The notes under the pieces were generated by a model. The model made no database searches, was not told the DNA's origin, and worked only from the letters and a program-made list of their open reading frames with translations. A stretch of DNA of 64,000 nt from Clostridia bacterium UC5.1-1D2 (GTDB lineage Bacteria; Bacillota; Clostridia; Lachnospirales; Lachnospiraceae), in NCBI GenBank assembly GCA_001304855.1, contig BBZN01000022.1:1-64000 (forward strand). The letters run 5' to 3'. Numbering within the stretch: the first letter of the stretch is position 1; the number at the start of each line of letters is the position of its first letter. Position numbers and translations under genes: made by a program. Of this stretch, positions 52,308 to 61,778 are shown in pieces.

Positions 52308-53076
52308 TGAAGTGATTGAGAGAAAGGTCCTTTACAGAACGCTGGAGAAACATATAGGGGATCAGTGCCGTATTTTTCAGGCTGAGAACGGAAGGGAGGC
52401 CCTTAAGATTTATGAGGAGGAGGCTGTCCAGATAGCGATACTGGACATAGAGATGCCGGGAATCAACGGAATTGAGGCAGCCCAGGCTATCAGGGAGAAG
52501 GATAAAGACTGCTGTATTATTTTTCTTACTGCCTATGATGAGTTTTCTTATGCCAAAAAGGCTATCACCGTCAGGGCGCTGGACTATCTTTTGAAGCCTT
52601 ATGATGAGCAGGAGCTGATGCTGGTGGTGGATGAGGCCATCCGCACAGCCAGCGAACGCAGGGGTAAGGGGAGCCAGGAAGCCCCCGGATCCGGCGCGGC
52701 TCTGGAGAGTGGGCAGGAGGAGCTGGAGGACGGAGGACAGATCCGCTTGTCCAAGGTGGCGGAGATCATAAGCCGCTACATATGCGAAAACTATATGTAT
52801 GATATTTCCATGCAGGATTTAGCCAGAACTATGAATTACTCTGAGGCCTATTTTTGCAAGCTGTTCAAGCAGTGCTTTAACAAGAATTTCACTGCGTATC
52901 TGACGGAATACAGAGTCGAGCAGGCTAAGAAAATGCTGGAGGAGCCGACGGTGAATGTAAAGGACATAGGAAAGGCTGTAGGATATACGGACTCCAATTA
53001 TTTTGCAAAAGTATTTAAACGTATTACAGGGCAGAGCCCTACAGAATACAGGTTGTGCATATTCCAGAACACATAA
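52282..53076 (+). CDS. AraC-type response regulator, YesN type
   Basis: 264 residues: receiver domain with acidic pocket IADDEVIERK, phosphorylated Asp in AILDIEMPGINGIEA, and LLKPYDEQEL; then after a Gly/Ser/Glu linker a C-terminal AraC DNA-binding domain with two helix-turn-helices (DISMQDLARTMNYSEAYFCK and VKDIGKAVGYTDSNYFAKVF) and FKRITGQSPTEYR. GGAGGAG is 8 bases before ATG 52282. It overlaps the kinase gene by 26 bp. Its likely target is the direct repeat before the TRAP genes. Confidence 0.93.
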   Translation: MIRLLIADDEVIERKVLYRTLEKHIGDQCRIFQAENGREALKIYEEEAVQIAILDIEMPGINGIEAAQAIREKDKDCCIIFLTAYDEFSYAKKAITVRALDYLLKPYDEQELMLVVDEAIRTASERRGKGSQEAPGSGAALESGQEELEDGGQIRLSKVAEIISRYICENYMYDISMQDLARTMNYSEAYFCKLFKQCFNKNFTAYLTEYRVEQAKKMLEEPTVNVKDIGKAVGYTDSNYFAKVFKRITGQSPTEYRLCIFQNT

Positions 53077-53138
53077 AGAGAATATAAAGATGCAGTGTGT
53101 GCTAAATGCATAAAAAAATAGAGATAATAGTTAAAAAC

Positions 53139-53170
53139 TTACTATGATTCACAAAAATTTACTATATTCA
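53139..53170 (+). promoter_or_regulatory. Direct repeat, likely response-regulator binding site
   Basis: TTACTATGATTCA at 53139-53151 and TTACTATATTCA at 53159-53170 are direct repeats starting 20 bp apart, about two helical turns. The second covers the -35 position of the TRAP promoter, the usual place for an AraC-type activator. Confidence 0.65.
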
Positions 53171-53193
53171 GGGAATTGAATCCATCGTATAAT
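53165..53193 (+). promoter_or_regulatory. Promoter of TRAP operon with weak -35
   Basis: TATAAT at 53188-53193; 17 bp upstream the -35 hexamer TATTCA is poor and lies in the activator repeat, so transcription probably needs the regulator. Confidence 0.6.
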
Positions 53194-53265
53194 AAAATTG
53201 TCATTAAGAAAACGTAAAAATTTATGCCGACGCATAAAAAATGTATTAAGAGGAGGAAGCGTTAC

Positions 53266-54373
53266 ATGAAAAAAGATGGATTAGTACTGTACTTTGTGCA
53301 GCAATGGTAGCAGGTTCCCTGGCAGGTTGCGGACTTAAGAGCCTGATACAACCACTGCGGCAGCAGCAGCGCCCAAGTCCGAAGCGGCAGCTGAGGGAGA
53401 GAACACAGAGGCGGCAGCTGACGGCGCCGCAGAGGAGGCGGATGCATCGGGTGAGCCTGAGGTAACGCTTGTATATGCAGAGGTTAACCCTCTTGACACC
53501 ATCGTTGGACGGACCGCCACTGCTTTTAAGGAGAAAGTGGAGGAGCTGTCCGGCGGAAAGATTAAGATTGATATTCAGGCAAGCGGTGTTCTTGGTTCTG
53601 AGAACGACGTGCTTGACACCATGCTTGGAGGAGGCGGAACCATTCAGATGTCCCGTATTTCCGCGTTTGCTCTTACAAGCTACGGTGCAGAGAAGTCAGT
53701 GCTTTTGTCAATTCCTTATACATTTGTAAACCGTGAGCATTTCTGGAAATTTGCCGACAGCGAGCTGGCTCCTGAATTCCTTCTGGAACCTCACGAGAAC
53801 AATCTGGGCGTGAGAGGTCTGTTTTACGGGGAAGAAGGCTTCCGCCATTTCTTCACTGTTAAGGAAATCAGCGGACTGGAAGATTTAAAGGGAATGAAGC
53901 TGCGCGTGTCCAATGACCCAATCATGAACGGTATGGTTAACGGACTGGGAGCAAACCCAACGGTTGTATCCTTTAATGAGCTGTATTCTGCACTTCAGAC
54001 AGGCGTTGTTGACGGAGCTGAGCAGCCAATTGCAAACTACAAATCCAATGCATTCCAGGAAGTAGCGCCAAATCTTATTCTGGATGGCCATACACTGGGC
54101 GCAATACAGGTTATTATCACAGATGAAGCCTGGGACGGACTGACGCCTGAGCAGCAGGATATTCTGGTTGAGGCTGGCAAATATGCATCTGAGTTTAACA
54201 GAACCATCTCCGAGGAAGCTGAAAATGAGGTGCTGGAGGCTTTGAAGGCAGAGGGCTGCAATGTAATCGAGGTTCCTGACATCAAACCATGGCAGGATGC
54301 CTGCAAAGACATTATCACAGAGTCCACCAAGGACCAGGCAGAGCTGTATCAGCAGCTTCTGGATATGCAGTAA
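53266..54373 (+). CDS. TRAP transporter solute-binding protein, frame broken
   Basis: DctP-family extracytoplasmic binder of about 370 residues. The leader MKKRWISTVLCAAMVAGSLA plus lipobox SLAGC is recovered after adding an A in A6 at 53270 and one base near 53343; then a Thr/Ala/Glu linker. Mature domain: GGKIKIDIQASGVLGSENDVL, LLSIPYTFVNREHFW, GMKLRVSNDPIMNGM, NELYSALQTGVVDGAEQP. The conserved Arg in LRVSN binds the carboxylate of the ligand, so a carboxylic or sugar acid is likely. GAGGAGG before the ATG. Followed by DctQ and DctM. Confidence 0.92.
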
Positions 54374-54448
54374 TCATATAGCTTGATGTTAAACGGGCAC
54401 AGGGGAAGTGCAATGCCCCTGTGCCCCTTTCTTGAAAGGGGAATTGGT

Positions 54449-54970
54449 ATGCCAGCAATATTTGAAAAGATTGATAGAATCAAGCCAGCATATGATGCTA
54501 CTTATAAGTTTGTTTTATTTTTATGCAAGGTGCTTTTGGTAGTGGATATTCTTATCACGTCAATGGCAGTTATAGGAAGGTATGTGCCTTTTGTTCCTGA
54601 CCCTGCCTGGAGTGAGGAGGTTGTTTTAACCTGTATGTCCTATATGGCAGTGCTTTCCGCAGCGTTAGCAATCCGCAGAGGCGCCCATATACGTATGACG
54701 GCGCTGGACGGTTATCTGCCGAAGGGTCTGGTGAAATTCCTGGATATTCTTGCAGACATAGCTGTGTTCGCTCTGGCAGTGATCATGATTTCCGTGGGCT
54801 GGAAATATGCCACAGGAATCGGATCAAAGGGTACATATGTAAGTATGCCGAAGGTTTCCAGATTCTGGATGTACTTTCCTGTGCCTCTGGCAGGCGTGGC
54901 AATGTTTGTTTTTGAGATAGAAGCGCTTTATAATCATGTGAAAAGTTTCTTTGTGAAGGAGGGCAAATAA
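54449..54970 (+). CDS. TRAP transporter small permease (DctQ type)
   Basis: 173 residues with four helices, the small membrane subunit. Stretches: DPAWSEEVVLTCMSYMAVLSAALAIRRGAHI (family core with W-SEE), LAVIMISVGWKYA, and VPLAGVAMFVFEI. GAAAGGGG before ATG 54449; a longer upstream frame lacks a ribosome site. Next gene begins 1 bp after the stop. Frame intact. Confidence 0.92.
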   Translation: MPAIFEKIDRIKPAYDATYKFVLFLCKVLLVVDILITSMAVIGRYVPFVPDPAWSEEVVLTCMSYMAVLSAALAIRRGAHIRMTALDGYLPKGLVKFLDILADIAVFALAVIMISVGWKYATGIGSKGTYVSMPKVSRFWMYFPVPLAGVAMFVFEIEALYNHVKSFFVKEGK

Positions 54971-54971
54971 G

Positions 54972-56272
54972 ATGGATACAAACAGCCTGGCAATACTTGT
55001 TTTATTGGGAACCTTCTTTCTTATGGTCCTGCTCCGCTTTCCCATTGCATATGCGGTTGCCCTGTCCTCTGTTTTCTGCCTTTTGACGCAGGGACATAAT
55101 CTGACCACCATATGCCAGCAGATGGTGAAAGGAATCAGTTCCTTCAGCCTTATGGCCGTTCCATTCTTTATCACGATGGGCTGCCTCATGGGCTCAGGCG
55201 GTATTTCCGAGAAACTGATTGCACTGGCCAACGCCTGTGTCGGATGGATGCGGGGCGGAATGGCTATGGTTAACATTGTGGCCTCCTATTTCTTTGGGGG
55301 AATTTCAGGTTCTGCGTCGGCAGATACCGCATCCCTGGGCTCTATCCTCATTCCTATGATGGTTGAGCAGGGCTATGACGATGACTTTCAACTGCAGTAA
55401 CCATTACCTCCTCCTGTGAGGGGCTTTTGGTTCCGCCCAGCCATAACATGGTTATCTATGCTACCACAGCCGGCGGACTTTCCGTAGGAAGCCTGTTTCT
55501 TGCAGGTTATTTACCCGGAGCGCTGCTTGCGGCATCTCTGATGGTAGGTTCATATATTATCTCTGTAAAGCGCAATTATCCAAAAGGGGATAAGTTCAGT
55601 ATAAAAAATCTGCTGAAGCAGTTGAGCGTTTCCTTCTGGGCCCTTGCGGCGGTTCTCATCGTTGTGTTCGGCGTTGTGTTCGGCTGGTTCACTGCCACTG
55701 AGTCCGCTGCAATTGCGGTAATTTATAGCTTGGTTGTCAGTGTATTTATTTATAAAGGCCTGGACTGGAAGGGTGTCTGGAGAGTCCTTGGAGAGTGCGT
55801 GGATACGCTTTCAATCGTATTGATTCTGATTGCAACCTCCAGTATCTTCGGATTCTGCCTCACACAGCTCCATGTTCCGGTTCTGGCAGCCAGCGCCATT
55901 ACAGGAATGACCAAAAACCCAATTGTTCTGGCGCTGCTGCTGAATTTAATTCTTCTCGTACTGGGCTGCATTATGGATATGGCGCCAATCATTTTGATTG
56001 CAACCCCTATCCTGCTGCCGATTGCAACCTCCATCGGTATCGATCCCATTCAGTTTGGAATCATGGTAGTGTTAAATTGCGGTATCGGCCTTCTGACTCC
56101 TCCTGTAGGCGCCGTTCTTTTTATCGGTTCTGCCGTAGCTAAGGTGCCCATGGAAAAGGTGGTAAAAGCTACGCTGCCATTCTACCTGTGTATGATTATT
56201 ACATTACTGCTGATCACCTTCGTTCCTTTCTTCAGTATGTGGCTGCCCACAATTTTGGCCACGGCAAAGTAG
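54972..56272 (+). CDS. TRAP transporter large permease (DctM type), frame broken
   Basis: Twelve-helix Na+-coupled channel subunit of about 433 residues. VPFFITMGCLMGSGGISEKL, YFFGGISGSASADTASLGSI, PPSHNMVIYATTAGG, GCIMDMAPIILIATPILLP and GIGLLTPPVGAVLFIG are all family motifs. A break near 55390 (FSTAVTITSSCEGLL after adding a base) is the only interruption. The 3' end is followed by a promoter, a hairpin and a dispersed repeat, so later genes have their own start of transcription. Confidence 0.92.
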
Positions 56273-56298
56273 ACATTGGTATTAAATTAGGGTATAAT
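56270..56298 (+). promoter_or_regulatory. Promoter at the end of dctM
   Basis: TAGACA at 56270-56275 and TATAAT at 56293-56298, spacer 17 bp. It would serve the YcxB-like gene at 56532 and the second binding protein. Confidence 0.6.
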
Positions 56299-56301
56299 TC
56301 A

Positions 56302-56332
56302 AATCAGGCATTAACATTTGTTAATGCTGATT
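56302..56332 (+). other. Hairpin downstream of dctM
   Basis: AATCAGGCATTAACA and TGTTAATGCTGATT pair with one bulged G around a very short loop. No T run follows. It may end the TRAP transcript inefficiently or fold in the next leader. Confidence 0.5.
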
Positions 56333-56347
56333 GTGTAATATATAAGG

Positions 56348-56510
56348 ATGTACGCTGGGAATCTCTCCTGTCCCTGCCTTTGGGGCTGATTTTCCGCCGG
56401 CCCCACACAAGTTTAAGCAACGTACGCGCCGCGTACGCCCCATAAATTTGTCCACAGCTGACAAAAAATCATCTCGCAAAATCAGGCATAAAGAGATTTC
56501 CGGCGTACAT
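56348..56510 (+). repeat. Dispersed inverted-repeat element, copy B (163 bp)
   Basis: Best preserved copy. Ends ATGTACGCTGGGAATCTCT and AGAGATTTCCGGCGTACAT match as inverted repeats at 17 of 19 positions. A central palindrome GTACGCGCCGCGTAC near 56421 divides it into two half elements. It ends 21 bp before the start codon of the next gene. Confidence 0.88.
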
Positions 56511-56531
56511 AAGGAAAGTAAGGAGAAAATA

Positions 56532-57008
56532 ATGGAGGAACTTGAGAAGAAGTACAGCTATACTTACCGGAATACAGCGCCGGAACTCTGGCAGCTGTCC
56601 ATGTACTATACCTATGGCTCTATGGTTGGACTGTGCAATATTATATTTACGGCGGCGTCTTTTGCAATGGTGGTGAGCAGATGGCACGAGGCAACGGGTT
56701 TTATGAAATTTCTGATTGCCTTCGGCTGCTGTTTGTTTACCATTATTCAACCTTCCCTGGTCTATGTAAAGGCTAAAAGGCAGGCTGCGGCAGTTACAGA
56801 GGATACCCATATTTCTTTTGACGAAGGGGGACTCCATGTGAAGGTAGGAGAGGAGCGGTGGGATGCCGGCTGGGATGCAGTGAAGCGGATCTCTAAAAAA
56901 CCTACCATGATTATCCTGTTCTCCGACAGTAACCACGGTTTTGTACTTACAAACCGAATATTGGGGGAGGATAGAGAAAGCTTTTACCAATTTGCCTTTC
57001 GGGTATGA
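56532..57008 (+). CDS. YcxB-like membrane protein
   Basis: 158 residues: N-terminal cytoplasmic stretch, two helices (MVGLCNIIFTAASFAMVV and FLIAFGCCLFTIIQPSLVYV), then a cytoplasmic PH-like beta domain (ITEDTHISF-like region through WDAVKRISKKPTMIILF and RILGEDRESFYQFAF), the layout of YcxB-family proteins. Function of the family is unknown. AAGTAAGGAG precedes ATG 56532, directly after repeat copy B. Frame intact as read. Confidence 0.7.
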   Translation: MEELEKKYSYTYRNTAPELWQLSMYYTYGSMVGLCNIIFTAASFAMVVSRWHEATGFMKFLIAFGCCLFTIIQPSLVYVKAKRQAAAVTEDTHISFDEGGLHVKVGEERWDAGWDAVKRISKKPTMIILFSDSNHGFVLTNRILGEDRESFYQFAFRV

Positions 57009-57076
57009 ACAGGCTGCGGGCATAGGGAAAAGAGAGGGGAATTTGTCCGGGCAGGAGGGAAAGGAGAGGATGCAGC

Positions 57077-58108
57077 GTGAAAAAGGGCGGTTATATGTGG
57101 GTATTCGGTTTCATGGCGGTATCGGCCGTTCTTCTCGGCAGCTGCAGCGGTAAGAAGGAGGGGCAGGAGGCGGACTATGGGGCGCCGGATTTTGTCCTTA
57201 CCTATGCAGAAAATCAGGCTGAGGATTATCCTACCACCCAGGGAGCCTATAAATTTGCGGAGCTGGTAAGGGAAAAGACGGGCGGAAAGATAGAGATTCA
57301 GGTAAATGCAGGCGGTTTACTCGGCGATGAAAAGACAGTGATTGAGCAGCTGCAGTTCGGCGGCGTGGACTTCGCGCGCGTCTCCCTGTCCCCTTTGGCG
57401 GAGTTTGTACCGAAACTGAATGTTCTTCAGCTTCCGTATCTGTACAATGGCAGGGAACACATGTGGAACGTTCTGGAAGGACCGATAGGGGATGACTTTA
57501 TGAATTCCTTCGGAGACTCCGATTTGGTGGCATTGTCCTGGTATGATGCCGGAGCCAGAAGCTTTTATTCTTCAACGGAACCGATTGTGTCTCTGGAGGA
57601 TATGACTGGGCGGAATATCCGGGTCCAGGAGTCGGAACTAATGATGGATACCATCGAGGCTTTGGGCGCAACTCCTGTGCCAATGGCTTTTGGGGACGTG
57701 TATTCTGCCCTTCAGACAGGCGAGATCGACGGCGCCGAGAATAACTGGCCGTCTTATGAATCTACCAGGCATTATGAGGTTGCTAAATATTTTACAAAGG
57801 ATGAGCATACCAGAGTGCCGGAGCTTCAGCTGATAGCCCAGTTAACCTGGGATAAGCTGCCGCCTGAATACCAGGTTGTTATCCGGGACTGCGCTCAGGA
57901 GTCGGCGCTCTATGAGCGGCAGCTTTGGGAGGAGCGGGAGAAGATATCTGAGGAGAAGGTCCGCAAAGCAGGGTGCCTGGTAACAGAGCTTCCATCAAGG
58001 GAGATGGCGAAGTTCAAGGAGGCCGTGGCGCCTATGTATGAGAAGTACTGCTGGGAATATGTGGATATCATTGAGGCCATCCAGAAGGCAGGACAGGAGA
58101 TGAAATAG
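57077..58108 (+). CDS. Second TRAP solute-binding protein without permease
   Basis: 343 residues, DctP family. Lipoprotein signal with lipobox LLGSC, then TYAENQAEDYPTTQGAYKFAELV, GGKIEIQVNAGGLLGDE, LQLPYLYNGREHMW, GRNIRVQESELMMDTI and DVYSALQTGEIDGAENNWPSY. The ligand Arg (NIRVQ) is present. GTG start at 57077, with GGAGAGG upstream. It has no DctQ/M of its own and is 0.8 kb after a TRAP operon with a different binder, so it may share that permease or act as a ligand receptor for the kinase. Followed by a strong terminator. Frame intact. Confidence 0.88.
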   Translation: MKKGGYMWVFGFMAVSAVLLGSCSGKKEGQEADYGAPDFVLTYAENQAEDYPTTQGAYKFAELVREKTGGKIEIQVNAGGLLGDEKTVIEQLQFGGVDFARVSLSPLAEFVPKLNVLQLPYLYNGREHMWNVLEGPIGDDFMNSFGDSDLVALSWYDAGARSFYSSTEPIVSLEDMTGRNIRVQESELMMDTIEALGATPVPMAFGDVYSALQTGEIDGAENNWPSYESTRHYEVAKYFTKDEHTRVPELQLIAQLTWDKLPPEYQVVIRDCAQESALYERQLWEEREKISEEKVRKAGCLVTELPSREMAKFKEAVAPMYEKYCWEYVDIIEAIQKAGQEMK

Positions 58109-58121
58109 AAAATGAAATGTT

Positions 58122-58163
58122 AAAAAACCATGATTCTTAATTTGCCTTAGAATCATGGTTTTT
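58122..58163 (+). terminator. Rho-independent terminator
   Basis: AAAAACCATGATTCT and AGAATCATGGTTTTT form a 15-bp stem with a short loop and end in T5, directly after the second TRAP binding protein. It works in both directions. Confidence 0.9.
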
Positions 58164-58242
58164 GCTATAAGAGAGCCATCACTCCCCATACTTCATGCGC
58201 CTGAAAAATCCGGGCAGAGACGGATGAATATGAGAGTCCTGT

Positions 58243-59414
58243 TTAAGAAATAGGGATGATAACCTCGTCGCCTCCGCCTCCCGGACTTGCAGGCTGTGAA
58301 GCCTGGGTTGTGGATTCTGTGGGGGAACCGGGGCCTCCTGTATTGGGTGTTGTACCGGGTGCTGGTGTTGTACCGGGGGTTACGGCAGAGGGGGCTGTGG
58401 TAGGAGCTGCGGTAGAGCTCTCAGCTGCAGTAGTCGTTTCTTTAGCCTTCGTGGTCTCGCTGGCTTTTGTAGTCTCCTTGGCTTTTGTAGTCTCCGTGGC
58501 TTTTGTAGTCTCCTTGGCTTTTGTAGTCTCTTTGGCTTTGGTGGTCTCGCTGGCCTGGTGGTTTCTTTGGCTTTGGTGGTTTCTTTGGCTTTGGTGGTTT
58601 CTTTGGCCTTGGTTGTTTCCTCTGTGGAGCTGCCGGAACCGCCGCCTGCACCGTTTGTGCCGTTTTTGCCGTCAGATGGGAAATCCTCTCCTCGGGTACT
58701 GGTGTCAATTCCCTCCACAACCCTGCTGAAGGAAGCGCTGCTTATATTGCCCACATAATCCGGTACAAAGACATTGAGAAGGGATGTGTCCATTACGAAG
58801 GTTACCTCTCCGGTATCTTTGTTGTAGCTGGATGGCTTTACAGTCTGTTCGTTTTCATCTGTGCCGTAGACAGCGTCATAATTGACGCCCGACAGACTGT
58901 CCTCCACGTTGATGATAAGCTGCCCGTTCTCCATGACATAATTTTCCTGGTCTATAGAAGGGGCGCCGTCATCCAGAGTGGCAATGTGGTCATATTCCCG
59001 GTCGGACATGCCGTTCCAGCCAACCACGTATATCTCCAGAGTTCCATTGGTTGTGAGGGTAGTGCTGTAAACTCCCTTTTCCTTTTCAAGTTCAATTGGT
59101 TCAGATTCCAGAGTAACGGACATGGTTTTTATTGGGAGCAGAGATCGCACCTTGATGGATAAATCTACGGTTTTATAATCCTTTGTTTCAGAGATCGTGT
59201 ACTCTGCCTTTGGCGTAGAGATGGCCAAAAACAGGATAAACAGGTTTATAAGAATAAATGGAAGTATGTAGCACACCAGGGTAAACAGGGTCTTATTGTC
59301 CTTCCAGGAACGTTTGTTGTAAGTATTGCGCTTGCTGCTTCTGCCGCGCTGACTGCTGTGAGAGTGTAAGGGACGCTCTCCACGGGGCGCAGAGTAGGAT
59401 GAGTGACGGTTCAT
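58243..59414 (-). CDS. Membrane-anchored surface protein with Thr-rich repeats, frame broken
   Basis: About 390 residues. The N-terminal 42 residues are basic and Ser/Arg-rich (cytoplasmic), then one helix (LFTLVCYILPFILINLFILF), an extracellular beta-rich domain with two Ig/big-like units (DYKTVDLSIKVRSLLPIKTM and NVEDSLSGVNYDAVYGTDEN), then a run of ETTKAK / ETTKAS six-residue repeats and a Pro/Thr/Gly-rich end PGTTPAPGTTPNTGG. The repeat is broken near 58555; corrected, the final frame ends GGGGDEVIIPIS at 58243. AGGAGG precedes ATG 59414. Thr repeats suggest a stalk, possibly glycosylated. Function unknown. Confidence 0.75.
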
Positions 59415-59668
59415 GAATATCCTCCTTAGTTGTATAAGCACGTAAAAATACTTTTATAGCATAGCAGAAAATCACTTTTCTTACAAGTTATCTTTTCTTA
59501 CATATTAAAGATGAAATTGTTAATAGTGTTAAATAATTCCTAAAGATTTTACATTGCTATTCAAATTACCGGCCGGTTATGGTATGATAGGTGTGATTCC
59601 CAACGACAAAAGATAAAATGCATAATTAGGCAGAAAAAATATATCATCACATAGAAGGAGCAAACCTT

Positions 59669-60216
59669 ATGACAGCGATGATTGAGGAGGCAGCTGCATT
59701 TGCCGAGAAGGCTCACAGAGGCGTGTACAGAAAGGGGACAAAGATTCCCTATATCACTCATCCCATGGAGACGGCGGTTATTGTGTCTGCTTTTACCGAT
59801 GACCCGGAGATTATTGCGGCAGCTTTGCTTCATGATGTGGTGGAGGATTCGGGCGTATCAGGGGAAGAGCTTGAGGCAGTTTTTGGCCCTCGCGTTATGG
59901 AACTGGTAATGCTGGAAAGCGAGGACAAATCCAGGACATGGCAGGAGCGCAAAAGCTGTACGGTTCGTCATCTGTGCACAGCGCCGAGAGAGGTTAAGAT
60001 TATTGCCTGGGGGATAAGCTGAGCAATATGCGCTGTACTGCGCGGGACTATCTGGTTCTGGGCAATGACATCTGGCAGAGATTCAACGAGAAGGACAAAG
60101 AGAAGCAGGCCTGGTACTACTGGAATATTGCTTTTGCTTTAAAGGAGCTGGAGGATCATGTTTATTACAAAGAATATGTTCTGCTCTGTAAGTCTGTATT
60201 CGGCGATTGGCAATGA
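59669..60216 (+). CDS. HD-domain protein, small alarmone hydrolase type, frame broken
   Basis: About 182 residues. HD-phosphohydrolase of the RelA/SpoT hydrolase group: KAHRGVYRKGTKIPYITHP (first His), AALLHDVVEDSGV (His-Asp pair), and GDKLSNMRCTARDY (last Asp with Asn, after adding a G near 60013). A stand-alone protein of this size is consistent with a (p)ppGpp 3'-pyrophosphohydrolase; relatives also act on other nucleotides, so activity must be considered probable only. AGAAGGAG before ATG 59669. Complements the RelQ-type synthetase found at 2728. Confidence 0.8.
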
Positions 60217-60254
60217 TGCTGAGATGATTAAAGGAAGATTGAAAGGAGCAGGTT

Positions 60255-61563
60255 ATGAGAGTGGGAAAAAGAAAGATTAGGGTTTTGGCAGCAGCATTAA
60301 CTGCCGGAATCCTTTTTAGTATGCAGGGATTGACGGTCTATGCGGGGACAACCGGCCTTGGCAGCGCTGCCGGAGAAAATGGAGGGCCGGGCGTAGAGGC
60401 CCGGCAGGAGCAGACAGATCAGGGTGAGGCCGGCCAGGAGCAGCAGGGCCAGGGTGAGACCGGCCAGGAGCAGCAGCCTGGACGGCCGGACAGCATTCTT
60501 CAGGTGAATTACAGTGGATTCGGGGCTGCCCAGGCTGGACTGCAGTGACGCCTGACAATGGAAACTGCGTAGCATTGCCGGGGCCTGGCTGACGGCCATG
60601 AAGGCCAATCTGATTGAAATTCCCCAGGGAGTCCAGGTTGGAGTCCGCTATCAGGTGAATTTAAGTGGTTCCGGCTGGCTGGATTGGGCGGAGGACGGAG
60701 CGGAAACCGGCAATTCCGCAGATGTGATGCCTCTGGAATCCATCCGCATGGAGCTTACCGGCAGCGGGGCGGAGCAGTATGATCTTTATTACAGAGTGCT
60801 TCAGAACGGAGCATGGACAGACTGGGCGGCCAACGGCGCAGCTGCAGGTGTGGAAGGGGCGGGGCTCAGAATAGACGGCTTCCGGGCTTCCGTCACTGTA
60901 AAGGGCGCAGGGGTTCCCGCAGATCCGGTTGCAGCTTTCGGCTCCGTCGATCCCACAAGGCCTATGATTGCCCTGACATTTGACGACGGTCCCAAAACTT
61001 CCGTAACCAGCCGGATTCTGGACAGCCTTCAGGCCAATAGGGGAAGGGCTACCTTCTTTATGCTTGGTACAAATGTAAATAACAATGCAGGCGTGATAAA
61101 GCGGATGGTGGAACAGGGCTGCGAGGTAGCGAACCACACCCATGATCACAAATACATATCCAAAATCAGCGATGGAGAGATTGTAAGCCAGCTTGCTTCC
61201 ACCAACCAGAAGATAGCGGCTGTCTGCGGTGTTTCACCTGTGCTGATGCGTCCTCCGGGCGGGTATATCAACGCCCATTCGCAGTCGGTTGTGGGAGGCC
61301 TGGGGATGTCGGCCATTATGTGGTCCATTGACACCAGGGACTGGCAGCACAGAAATGCCCAGAAAACCATTGATACTGTGTTAAGTCAGGTAAAGGACGG
61401 AGATATCATTCTGATGCACGATATTTATAGTACCACTGCCGACGCAGCTGTTGTGCTGATACCGGAGCTGACAGCAAGAGGATACCAGCTTGTAACAGTC
61501 AGTGAGCTGGCGGCCTACAGGGGCGGCGCTGCGGCAGGCCAAAAATACAGCCAGTTCCGGTAG
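60255..61563 (+). CDS. Exported polysaccharide deacetylase with ChW-type repeats, frame broken
   Basis: About 435 residues. Signal peptide (VLAAALTAGILFSMQGLTVYA), a Glu/Gln/Gly repeat linker (GQEQQGQGETGQEQQ), then one or two clostridial hydrophobic W repeats (SGSGWLDWAEDGAETGN and NGAWTDWAANGAAAG) that bind the cell surface, and a NodB deacetylase domain: ALTFDDGPK (catalytic Asp-Asp), NHTHDHKY (metal His), RPPGGYINA, WSIDTRDW, ILMHDIY. Likely removes acetyl groups from peptidoglycan or another polysaccharide. The break near 60540 joins repeat region and linker. AAAGGAG before ATG 60255. Confidence 0.88.
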
Positions 61564-61677
61564 GCGGGGCATTATCTGCAGTAACAACATAACTACAGGT
61601 TAATACAGGCGTTTCCCTTTCCCGTAAAGCAGAGGGCCGGAAGCATGTCTGCATGGATATCCGGCAGCTGCAGGGGG

Positions 61678-61732
61678 AATCAGATACTCCGCCGCAGGCG
61701 GCGGGGACTGATTACAGGGAGGCGCTTTTTTT
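61678..61732 (+). terminator. Hairpin and T run after deacetylase gene
   Basis: AATCAG and CTGATT enclose CCGCCG-CAGG-CGGCGG, a nested hairpin; a T7 run lies 12 bases further on. Probable but imperfect terminator. Confidence 0.5.
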
Positions 61733-61750
61733 AAGATAATAAGAATTAAC

Positions 61751-61778
61751 TTGATTAATCCCCCTGGTTAGGTATAAT
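61751..61778 (+). promoter_or_regulatory. Promoter with long leader before membrane protein gene
   Basis: TTGATT at 61751-61756 and TATAAT at 61773-61778, spacer 16 bp. The leader to the next start codon is about 265 bases, contains a small hairpin (CTGCG/CGCAG near 61812) and then repeat copy C. Confidence 0.6.

Noticed and set aside
58256..58758. Val/Ser-rich plus-strand frame that could look like a membrane protein.
   Set aside because: It is the complement of the ETTKAK repeat region of the minus-strand surface protein, which has a proper start and signal anchor.
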